Shown here: positions 1-6,822 of the stretch, piece by piece | How positions within the stretch are numbered: the stretch's first letter is position 1 | How the letters are laid out: each line of letters starts with the position of its first letter | Origin: an uncultured bacterium | Lineage (GTDB): Bacteria; Pseudomonadota; Gammaproteobacteria; Burkholderiales; CAIKXV01 | DNA: 33,164 nt | Assembly: GCA_903873475.1 (NCBI GenBank) | Contig: CAIQON010000125.1 | Span: forward strand, 1 to 33,164 | Reading direction: 5' to 3' | The notes under the pieces: generated by a model | Told to the model about the DNA's origin: nothing | Database searches by the model: none | The model's input: only the letters and a program-made list of their open reading frames with translations | Translations under genes and position numbers: made by a program

Positions 1-384
<384 letters not shown>

Positions 385-403
385 CGACTGAAGAGAGCGG
401 ACA

Positions 404-1207
404 TTGAATTTCCCCCTGATCATGCTGGTGCTGCTGGTCATCACCGGCGGCATCTGGCTTCTGGACAAGCTCGTGCTGAGGCGCGCCCGGCCCGAGGGCC
501 GGGCCGAGCCCTGGTGGATCGAGTATCCGAAGAGCTTCTTCCCGGTCATCCTCATCGTGTTCGTGCTGCGATCCTTCCTGGTCGAGCCGTTCAAGATCCC
601 GTCCGGTTCGATGATCCCGACGCTGCTCGTGGGCGACTTCATCCTCGTCAACAAGTACACCTACGGCATCCGCCTCCCTGTGGCGAACGTGAAGGTGTTC
701 GAGATGGGTGCGCCGCAGCGCGGGGACGTGATGGTTTTCCGGTATCCGGAAGATCCTTCGCTTGATTACATCAAACGGGTAGTCGGCCTGCCTGGCGATC
801 GCGTGTCCTATCGCGACAAGCAGCTCGCCATCAACGGCCAGGCTTTGCCGCTGAAGCCTGTCGGTGACTACAGCTATGTAGAGGGCGGCTTGTCGTTCGT
901 GAACGCACGGCGCCTGTCCGAGTCGCTCGCCGAAAAGCCGCATGACATCCTGGTGCAACCGGACATGCCTACGCTGCAGCCTGGGGGCGTCCGGCGCTTT
1001 CCGCTGCGCGAAAATTGCGAATACAATGAGTCCGGATTTACCTGTACCGTCCCGGCAGGTCACTACTTCACGATGGGTGACAATCGTGACGCGAGCGCCG
1101 ACAGCCGCTACTGGGGCTTCGTTCCCGAGCGCAACATCGTCGGCAAGGCCGTGATGATCTGGTGGAATTTCGACGCGATGGGTCGTATCGGCACGCGGAT
1201 ACAGTGA
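404..1207 (+). CDS. lepB: Signal peptidase I
   Basis: This inner-membrane serine-lysine protease removes signal peptides from exported preproteins. The product has 267 residues, with two hydrophobic segments near residues 3-20 and 45-60 placing the catalytic part in the periplasm. The nucleophile is Ser69 in PSGSM, and the general base is Lys124 in DYIKRVVGLPGD. The GDNRDASADSR box (family box E) follows near the C-terminus. I chose the TTG start at 404 because a purine-rich GAGAG lies about 7 nt upstream and the first membrane segment begins at once; the next in-frame ATG (422) has no ribosome binding site and would clip that segment. It sits 19 nt after lepA and is probably co-transcribed with it. 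Confidence 0.96.
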   Translation: MNFPLIMLVLLVITGGIWLLDKLVLRRARPEGRAEPWWIEYPKSFFPVILIVFVLRSFLVEPFKIPSGSMIPTLLVGDFILVNKYTYGIRLPVANVKVFEMGAPQRGDVMVFRYPEDPSLDYIKRVVGLPGDRVSYRDKQLAINGQALPLKPVGDYSYVEGGLSFVNARRLSESLAEKPHDILVQPDMPTLQPGGVRRFPLRENCEYNESGFTCTVPAGHYFTMGDNRDASADSRYWGFVPERNIVGKAVMIWWNFDAMGRIGTRIQ

Positions 1208-1218
1208 AGGTTTCTTCC

Positions 1219-1575
1219 ATGCGCAAGCGGCAGTCGGGCATCTCACTCTTCGGTCTCATCAGCGTGAGTCTGGTGCTGGTTGTCGTCACGATCTATGCCC
1301 TGAGGCTGGTGCCGGTCTACATCGAGCAGTACACCATCACGAAGGTCGTTCGCCAGATCGCGAACAATCCCGAGTTCGCCAACGCGTCGGCCGCCGATGT
1401 CCGGGCCGCCTTCTCGCGACAGGTGACGATCGACTCCGTGAAAGTCATCTCGGCGTCCGATCTCGAGATCACCCGCGAAGCCGGGCAACTGGTGATCCAG
1501 ACGAAGTACGCGGTAAAGATCCCGATGGTCTCGAACATCAGCCTCGTGATCGACTTCGAGGCGACCTCGCGCTGA
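1219..1575 (+). CDS. DUF4845 family membrane protein
   Basis: This 118-residue protein has one N-terminal membrane segment (about residues 8-28) followed by a small soluble domain with VPVYIEQYTI and a C-terminal beta-rich part. Its position between lepB and rnc and its sequence match the DUF4845 family, whose function is unknown. The N-terminus, basic MRKRQSG followed by ISLFGL and a hydrophobic run, resembles a type IV pilin-like leader, although the conserved Glu at position 5 after the putative cleavage site is not present. I chose ATG 1219; a GTG at 1204 in the same frame overlaps the lepB stop and is a possible alternative. The stop at 1573-1575 lies just before the rnc start, so the two are probably translated together. 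Confidence 0.85.
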   Translation: MRKRQSGISLFGLISVSLVLVVVTIYALRLVPVYIEQYTITKVVRQIANNPEFANASAADVRAAFSRQVTIDSVKVISASDLEITREAGQLVIQTKYAVKIPMVSNISLVIDFEATSR

Positions 1576-1582
1576 GGCGAGG

Positions 1583-2278
1583 TTGCCGCTCCGCGCTGCG
1601 TCTGCCCGTATGCCGAAGATGTCCCGCGCGATCCAGCACGTATTCTCCGATCCGAAGCTGCTGGCCAGGGCATTCACGCATCGCAGTTCTGGTGCAGACA
1701 ACAACGAGCGACTCGAGTTCCTCGGCGACAGTGTGCTGAACTGCGTGGTCGCCCAGGCCCTGCTGGAGCGTTTCCCCCTCGCGGCCGAAGGCGAACTGTC
1801 GCGGCTGCGAGCAAACCTTGTAAACCAGCAGGCGCTGTTCGAGGTTGCCCTCGAACTCGACCTTGGCGCATCGCTGAAGCTCGGCGAGGGCGAGGCGCGG
1901 ACGGGCGGCCACCGGCGTCCGTCGATCCTGGCCGATGCGTTCGAAGCGGTCGTCGGCGCGGTGTTCCTCGATGGCGGGTACGCTGCAGCCTCTGCATTCG
2001 TGACCAGCAACCTCGGTGCGCGCCTCGGGGCGATCGATATCCATGCGCCGGCCAAGGACCCGAAAACCCGGCTGCAGGAATGGCTCCAGGCGCGACGCCA
2101 CCCTTTGCCGCGCTATACAGTGGTGTCCATCAGCGGCGAAGCGCATGCGCAGCACTTCGATGTCGAGTGCACGATCGATGTACTCGGCCTCGCAACCCGC
2201 GGCAGCGGTACCAGCCGTCGGGCTGCGGAACAGTCTTCGGCCGAGGCCGCGTGGCTGCAAGTGGCAGGGCGGCCATGA
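1583..2278 (+). CDS. rnc: Ribonuclease III
   Basis: This is a double-strand-specific endoribonuclease that matures rRNA precursors and cleaves structured mRNAs. The catalytic signature NERLEFLGDS lies at residues 41-50 and the second acidic cluster in DAFEAVVGAVFLDGG. A C-terminal double-stranded-RNA-binding domain starts at DPKTRLQEWLQ and ends with the typical SRRAAEQSSAEAAW. The TTG start gives 231 residues, places the signature within a few residues of its E. coli position, and has GAGG 5 nt upstream; ATGs at 1610 and 1619 are alternatives that would trim the first helix. The stop codon overlaps the era start in an ATGA (2275-2278), implying coupled translation of two rRNA-maturation proteins. 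Confidence 0.95.
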   Translation: MPLRAASARMPKMSRAIQHVFSDPKLLARAFTHRSSGADNNERLEFLGDSVLNCVVAQALLERFPLAAEGELSRLRANLVNQQALFEVALELDLGASLKLGEGEARTGGHRRPSILADAFEAVVGAVFLDGGYAAASAFVTSNLGARLGAIDIHAPAKDPKTRLQEWLQARRHPLPRYTVVSISGEAHAQHFDVECTIDVLGLATRGSGTSRRAAEQSSAEAAWLQVAGRP

Positions 2279-3186
2279 ACGTGCCGCACGAGCCGCAGTT
2301 GTCGGGCCGCATCGCGATCGTCGGCAGGCCGAACGTGGGCAAGTCTACGCTGCTCAACCGGCTGATCGGCGCCAAGCTCGCCATCGTCTCCAAGCGGCCG
2401 CAGACCACGCGCTCGAACCTGCTCGGTATCCTGACCCGGGGCGACCAGCAGTTCGGATTCGTCGATACGCCCGGGTTGCAGGACAACCGCAGCGGCCATC
2501 AGTCGCGTACCTACAACCGTGAAGCGATCCAGGCGCTCGACGGCGTGGACGCTGTCGCCTGGGTGGTGGAAGCCGACCGGTTCGGACCTGAAGACCAGGC
2601 CGTCGGCCGGGCGTTGCCCGCATCACTGCCGGTAGTGCTGGTGATCAACAAGATCGACCAGTTGCAGGACAAGCGCCGCCTGTTGCCGTTCATCGACCGC
2701 GTCCGCCGGGAGCGAGACTTCTCGGCGATGGTGCCGGTCAGCGCAGAACATGATGCAAACTTCGATCCACTGCTCGATGCGCTCGCCGTCCACCTGCCAG
2801 AGCAGGCAGCGCTGTACGACCCGGAGACGCTGACCGACCGTGGCGAGCGCTACTTCGCAGGCGAGATCCTGCGCGAGAAGCTTTTCCGCTTCCTCGGTGC
2901 CGAGTTGCCGTACGAATGCGACGTGTCGATCGACCAGTTCGAAGAACTGCCGCGGCTGCGCCGGATCTACGCGACGATCACGGTCGCCAAGCCCGGCCAG
3001 AAGGCGATCGTGATCGGGGAGCGGGGCGCCCAGCTCAAGGCGATCGCCACAGCGGCGCGCCATGACATGGAAGCACTGTTCGGCTGCAAGGTGTTCATGG
3101 AACTTTGGGTGAAGGTACAGCGCGCGCGCGCGCGGCCGACGGCTGGGCAGGACATCGCGCTGCCGGGCGAACCCGGGCAGGACTGA
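2275..3186 (+). CDS. era: GTPase Era
   Basis: Era is an essential GTPase that binds the 3' end of 16S rRNA and helps small-subunit assembly. The 303-residue product has all G motifs: GRPNVGKS (17-24), the switch RPQTTR (41-46), DTPG (64-67) and NKID (125-128). A C-terminal KH domain follows, with the VIGERG loop. The start ATG overlaps the rnc stop (ATGA), which fixes it against a longer upstream extension in the same frame. After the family-typical ELWVKV, the tail is atypical: the usual SGWADDE-like end is replaced by an Arg/Ala- and Pro-containing tail encoded from a (CG)7 run at 3121-3134. The core identity is certain; only the tail is unusual. Confidence 0.97.
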   Translation: MNVPHEPQLSGRIAIVGRPNVGKSTLLNRLIGAKLAIVSKRPQTTRSNLLGILTRGDQQFGFVDTPGLQDNRSGHQSRTYNREAIQALDGVDAVAWVVEADRFGPEDQAVGRALPASLPVVLVINKIDQLQDKRRLLPFIDRVRRERDFSAMVPVSAEHDANFDPLLDALAVHLPEQAALYDPETLTDRGERYFAGEILREKLFRFLGAELPYECDVSIDQFEELPRLRRIYATITVAKPGQKAIVIGERGAQLKAIATAARHDMEALFGCKVFMELWVKVQRARARPTAGQDIALPGEPGQD

Positions 3187-3187
3187 C

Positions 3188-3910
3188 ATGGCTGGCGGTG
3201 GAACCCGGGTCACGCAGGTACCGGCCTTCGTGCTGCACACCTATCCGTTCCGTGAGACGAGTCTGATCGTCGAAGCGTTCACCGGGCAGTACGGCCGGAT
3301 CGCCTGGGTGGCGCGGGGTGCGCGCCGCGCAGGCTCGGCGATGCGCGGCCTGCTGCTGCCGTTCCAGCCGATGGCCGCCGGATGGGGCGGGCGCGGCGAG
3401 CTGCGCACGCTGCACAAGGTCGAATGGATCGGTGGCCTGCCGCCGCTCAGCGCGACGCCGCTGCTGTGCGGCCTCTACGTGAACGAGCTTCTGCTGCGCC
3501 TGCTGCGGCGCGAGGACCCTCACGAGCAGCTGTTCGAGGACTATGCGCGTGCGCTGGTCGACCTGTCGGGCGGCAATGGACTCTCCGCGACGCTGCGCCG
3601 ATTCGAGCGTGAACTGCTGGCCGGGATCGGCTACGGGCTGGTGCTGGATCGCGACGCCTCCTCGGGTACCGCGATCGATCCGGGCGCTCGCTACGTGTAC
3701 CTGGTCGGCACCGGGCCGGTGCCTGCAGGCGCAGACCGCGAGGGCATAGAATTGGCCGGGCAGACCCTGATCGACATGGCACAGGACCGCTATACCGATG
3801 CGCAGAGCCTGCAGGAGAGCAAGCGGCTGACCCGGCACGTGCTGGCGCACTATCTGGGCGCCCAGCCGCTGCACACCCGCGACCTGCTGCGTTCGCTGCA
3901 GAACCTCTGA
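3188..3910 (+). CDS. recO: DNA repair protein RecO
   Basis: RecO works with RecR to load RecA on SSB-coated single-stranded DNA in the RecFOR pathway. The 240-residue product has the N-terminal OB-fold with the recognisable start VPAFVLHTYPFRETSLIVEAF and the basic patch GRIAWVARGARRAGS. An alpha-helical C-terminal half follows, with LYVNELLLRLLRREDPHEQLFEDYARAL, which is characteristic of the family. The ATG at 3188 follows the era stop by 1 nt. Length and neighbours (era upstream, pdxJ-acpS downstream) match proteobacterial recO loci. No zinc-binding cysteine cluster is visible, as in other proteobacterial RecO proteins. Confidence 0.95.
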   Translation: MAGGGTRVTQVPAFVLHTYPFRETSLIVEAFTGQYGRIAWVARGARRAGSAMRGLLLPFQPMAAGWGGRGELRTLHKVEWIGGLPPLSATPLLCGLYVNELLLRLLRREDPHEQLFEDYARALVDLSGGNGLSATLRRFERELLAGIGYGLVLDRDASSGTAIDPGARYVYLVGTGPVPAGADREGIELAGQTLIDMAQDRYTDAQSLQESKRLTRHVLAHYLGAQPLHTRDLLRSLQNL

Positions 3911-3954
3911 AACCGAAAGCCGGGCGAGCGGCTTGACCCGCGACCCCCACCAAG

Positions 3955-4692
3955 ATGACCCGACTGAGCGTCAACCTCAACAAGATCGCGCTGTTGCGCA
4001 ACGCGCGCGAAAGCGGCCTGCCGAGCGTCACCCATGCGGCCGCCGTTTCGATCGCGGCAGGTGCCGGTGGCATCACCGTGCATCCGCGCCCGGATGAGCG
4101 CCACATACGGCCGGGCGATGTGCGTGACCTGTCGCGCCTGCTCGAGGCGCATCCCGGCGTGGAGTTCAACATCGAGGGCAATCCGTTCCACAACCTGATG
4201 ACGCTCTCGCTCGACATCGTGCCCGACCAGTGCACGCTGGTGCCCGACGAGGCGGGTGCGTTGACATCCAGCTTCGGCTGGTCGTTGCCTGCTCGTGCGG
4301 CGGCACTCGAGCCGCTGGTGCGCACGCTGAAGGACGCGGGCATCCGGGTCAGCCTGTTCATGGATCCGCAGCCAGGGTCGATGCGCCTTGCACGGGAGCT
4401 GGGTGCCGACCGGATCGAGCTCTATACCGAATCGTATGCACGCCACCCGGACGATCCCACGGTCCTGGCACAGTACGTAGAGAGTGCGCAGGCTGCCCGC
4501 GAAGCCGGACTCGGTGTCAACGCGGGGCACGACCTCAACCTGGCCAACGTCGGGCATTTCGTCGCGGCAGCGGCACCGGTGGACGAGGTGTCCATCGGCC
4601 ATGCATTGATAGGGGATGCGCTCGAGAGGGGCCTGGGCGCTGCAGTGCGCGCATACGTGGCCGCGCTCTCAGCCGGAAAGGTGGAGGCATGA
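3955..4692 (+). CDS. pdxJ: Pyridoxine 5'-phosphate synthase
   Basis: PdxJ condenses 1-deoxyxylulose 5-phosphate with 3-amino-2-oxopropyl phosphate to form pyridoxine 5'-phosphate, the last step of the DXP-dependent vitamin B6 route. The 245-residue TIM barrel shows LRNAR near the N-terminus, GITVHPRPDERHI (His43, His50), FNIEGNP (Glu74), VSLFMDP, NAGHDLNLAN and SIGHALIGDAL. The N-terminal motif reads VNLNKIALLRNAR rather than the VNIDHVATLRNAR seen in E. coli and Burkholderia. This marks the alternative subtype known from Bacteroidetes and some Proteobacteria. It lies in the normal place between recO and acpS, overlapping acpS by ATGA at 4689-4692. No clear Shine-Dalgarno site precedes ATG 3955. 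Confidence 0.95.
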   Translation: MTRLSVNLNKIALLRNARESGLPSVTHAAAVSIAAGAGGITVHPRPDERHIRPGDVRDLSRLLEAHPGVEFNIEGNPFHNLMTLSLDIVPDQCTLVPDEAGALTSSFGWSLPARAAALEPLVRTLKDAGIRVSLFMDPQPGSMRLARELGADRIELYTESYARHPDDPTVLAQYVESAQAAREAGLGVNAGHDLNLANVGHFVAAAAPVDEVSIGHALIGDALERGLGAAVRAYVAALSAGKVEA

Positions 4693-5087
4693 TCTACGGC
4701 ATCGGTACCGACCTTGTCGCGCTCGACCGGGTGGAAGACCTGCTGGCGCGGTTCGGCCAACGCTTCGTCGAGCGCGTGCTGATGCCGGTGGAACGGATTG
4801 CATTCGCCCGGTCGAACCGGCCGGTGAACTTCCTCGGCCAGCGCTTCGCGGCCAAGGAGGCATGCGCGAAGGCGTTCGGGCTCGGCCTGCGCTATCCGGC
4901 CACCCTTCAGCAGATGGGGGTGGCGAGCGACCCGCGCGGCAAGCCGTTGCTGGTGTTCGGGGATGCCCTTGCCGAGCACGCCGCGCGCGAGGGCGTGCTC
5001 GGGGGGCATGTGTCTCTCACCGATGAGCGCGGGATGGTATGCGCGATGGTCGTGCTCGAACGCCCTGATGCCGGCGGTGCACGATGA
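4689..5087 (+). CDS. acpS: Holo-[acyl-carrier-protein] synthase
   Basis: AcpS transfers the 4'-phosphopantetheine group of coenzyme A to the serine of apo-AcpP, here encoded about 15 kb away at 19595-19831. The 132-residue product starts MIYGIGTDLV, with metal-binding Asp8, and carries the second signature QRFAAKEACAKAFG with Glu57. It ends in the strand HVSLTDERGMVCAMVVLE. Both ends are fixed by ATGA overlaps, with the pdxJ stop at 4689-4692 and with the nagZ start at 5084-5087, so the three genes should be translationally coupled. Length is typical for the trimeric bacterial AcpS type. Confidence 0.96.
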   Translation: MIYGIGTDLVALDRVEDLLARFGQRFVERVLMPVERIAFARSNRPVNFLGQRFAAKEACAKAFGLGLRYPATLQQMGVASDPRGKPLLVFGDALAEHAAREGVLGGHVSLTDERGMVCAMVVLERPDAGGAR

Positions 5088-6166
5088 ACCCGCCTGTCCT
5101 GCATGGCGCCCTGCGGGCCGGTGCCCCGCGTCCGCTGGGGCCGGTGATGCTCGACGTGGCGGGTCTTGCGCTCGACGCCGATGACCGGCGCCGGCTGCTG
5201 CATCCGGGCTGCGGCGGCGTCATCCTGTTCTCCCGCAACTTCGAGTCACCGGCACAGCTGGCCGCGCTGGTTGCGTCGATCCACGCACTGCGTACCCCGT
5301 CGCTACCGGTCGGTGTCGACCATGAAGGGGGGCGTGTGCAGCGATTCCGCGCCGGCTTCACCGCCATTGCGTCGATGGGTTCGATCGGCGCCCGCTGGGC
5401 GGACGATCCGGCGGACGCCTGCCGCCGGGCGGAACTGGCCGGCCATGTAATGGCCGCGGAACTGCGTGCCTGCGGCGTCGATTTCACGTTCGCGCCGGTG
5501 CTCGACCTGGCTCTCGGTCGCAGTGACGTGATCGGCGACCGGGCCTTCCACGCGGACCCTGCCGCAGTCACCGTGCTCGGCCGCGCGCTCGTGCGCGGGC
5601 TGCGCCGGGCGGGCATGGCCTCCGTGGGCAAGCATTTCCCGGGGCATGGCTATGCCGAGGCCGATTCGCATGTCGATGTGCCGGTCGACCCCCGGTCGCT
5701 GGACGACATCCTCGCCGCCGACGCGCTGCCCTATGCGCGGCTTGCGCCGGGCGATCTCGCGGCGGTGATGCCGGCGCATGTCGTCTATCCAGCCGTCGAC
5801 GCGCTGCCTGCAGGGTTTTCCAGCTATTGGCTGCAGGAGGTACTGCGCAGGCGTCTGGGCTTCGATGGGGCGATCCTGAGCGACGATCTGTCGATGGAGG
5901 GGGCACGGGTGGCCGGGGACGTCTGCGAGCGGGGCCGTGCGGCACTTGACGCCGGTTGCGACCTCGTACTCGTCTGCAACCGTCCCGACCTCGCCGACCA
6001 GTTGCTGGCGTCGCCGCTGCCCCTGGTCGGTGCCGAGAGTGCCCGGCGCCTGTCCGCTCTTCGTGGCCAGGAGCGTCCTGGCGCCGAGCCTGCGGCCGAC
6101 GCCCTCTTGCGGCTGCAGGCTTCACCAGCTCACGTGGCCGAGATCAACGCGCTGGCGGCCATCTGA
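5084..6166 (+). CDS. nagZ: Beta-N-acetylhexosaminidase NagZ
   Basis: NagZ is a cytoplasmic glycoside hydrolase family 3 enzyme that cleaves N-acetylglucosamine from anhydro-muropeptides in peptidoglycan recycling. The 360-residue single-domain protein shows GPVMLDVAGL at the start, VGVDHEGGRVQRF, the signature KHFPGHG followed by ADSHVDVP with its catalytic His, and ILSDDLSMEGA, where the nucleophile Asp lies. There is no signal peptide, fitting a cytosolic enzyme. The start ATG overlaps the acpS stop. The C-terminal 40 residues, after LVCNRPDLADQLL, are less conserved. The next gene follows only after 188 nt. Confidence 0.95.
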   Translation: MNPPVLHGALRAGAPRPLGPVMLDVAGLALDADDRRRLLHPGCGGVILFSRNFESPAQLAALVASIHALRTPSLPVGVDHEGGRVQRFRAGFTAIASMGSIGARWADDPADACRRAELAGHVMAAELRACGVDFTFAPVLDLALGRSDVIGDRAFHADPAAVTVLGRALVRGLRRAGMASVGKHFPGHGYAEADSHVDVPVDPRSLDDILAADALPYARLAPGDLAAVMPAHVVYPAVDALPAGFSSYWLQEVLRRRLGFDGAILSDDLSMEGARVAGDVCERGRAALDAGCDLVLVCNRPDLADQLLASPLPLVGAESARRLSALRGQERPGAEPAADALLRLQASPAHVAEINALAAI

Positions 6167-6354
6167 CCGGCATGCCGTGGAGCGGCCCTTGCCGTTTCCG
6201 GAACGTCCGTACGCCCTGACCCGTGCGGGCCCGGACCTGTTACCTTGTCGGGGCGGGAGCGGGCGGGGCAGGCCTGACCCGCGCTCCCGACCTCGTGCTC
6301 CCAACCTCGCGCCCCGGCGCCGCCCGCAGCCTTCCGGCCGCAGACTATCTCCCC
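6167..6354 (+). other. Intergenic region with inverted repeat
   Basis: This 188-nt gap separates nagZ from the DUF3135 gene. It contains a perfect 8-bp inverted repeat, CGGGAGCG at 6254-6261 and CGCTCCCG at 6282-6289, with a 20-nt loop and no following T-run. It may be a weak Rho-independent-like pause, a processing signal or chance in GC-rich DNA. The downstream gene can be read in frame back to a GTG at 6223, but the residues before ATG 6355 do not resemble the family. I see no consensus promoter. Confidence 0.3.
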
Positions 6355-6768
6355 ATGTCCGATCATTCGAACCGGAAACCCGAGGATTATGTCTTCGAGG
6401 ACTGGCGACACCTCCACGAGACCGACCCCGACGCATTCGAACTGCGCCGCAAGGAGGCACTGGAATCGGTCATCCAGTCCGCGCCGCCCGACATGCAGGC
6501 GCGCCTGCGCGGCCTGCAGTTCCGGGTCGACATGGAACGCGCGCGTGCGGGCAGCAACCTCGCTGCCTGCCTGAAGGCGCAGTCGATGATGTGGGACAGC
6601 CTGGTCAGGCTGCGCGATGCGCTGTCGGAACTGTCGAGCGTCCAGCAGGACGGAACGCTGGGCGCGGTTGCCCGCGGGCGGGCAGAGGCACGCAAGGCCA
6701 CGGTGATCCCGTTCCGGTCCGCGGGCCGGGCCGTGCCGGCCGAGCAGGTGCCCAGGGATGGCGAGTGA
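6355..6768 (+). CDS. DUF3135 domain-containing protein
   Basis: This small cytoplasmic protein has 137 residues and no membrane segment or signal peptide. Residues around 15-90 match the DUF3135 pattern: DYVFEDWRHLHETDPDAFE, then RRKEALESVIQ, RLRGLQFRVDMERARAGSNLAAC and SMMWDSLVRL. The family is found mostly in beta- and gammaproteobacteria and has no assigned function. The C-terminal 45 residues are low in conservation and end in a basic/Pro-containing tail. I chose ATG 6355 (MSDHSN) because the family-like region begins shortly after it. An upstream extension to 6223 is possible but reads as non-coding. It lies 54 nt before uvrC and may share its transcript. Confidence 0.78.
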   Translation: MSDHSNRKPEDYVFEDWRHLHETDPDAFELRRKEALESVIQSAPPDMQARLRGLQFRVDMERARAGSNLAACLKAQSMMWDSLVRLRDALSELSSVQQDGTLGAVARGRAEARKATVIPFRSAGRAVPAEQVPRDGE

Positions 6769-6822
6769 CGCGACAGCGATGCCCTGCCGGTCGTCTCCGA
6801 GGGTGAGCAGAAGCCTTTACCG

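Noticed and set aside
6223-6354. N-terminal extension of the DUF3135 protein
   Set aside because: Residues before the methionine at 6355 are Gly/Ala/Arg/Pro-rich, overlap the intergenic inverted repeat and do not resemble the family.
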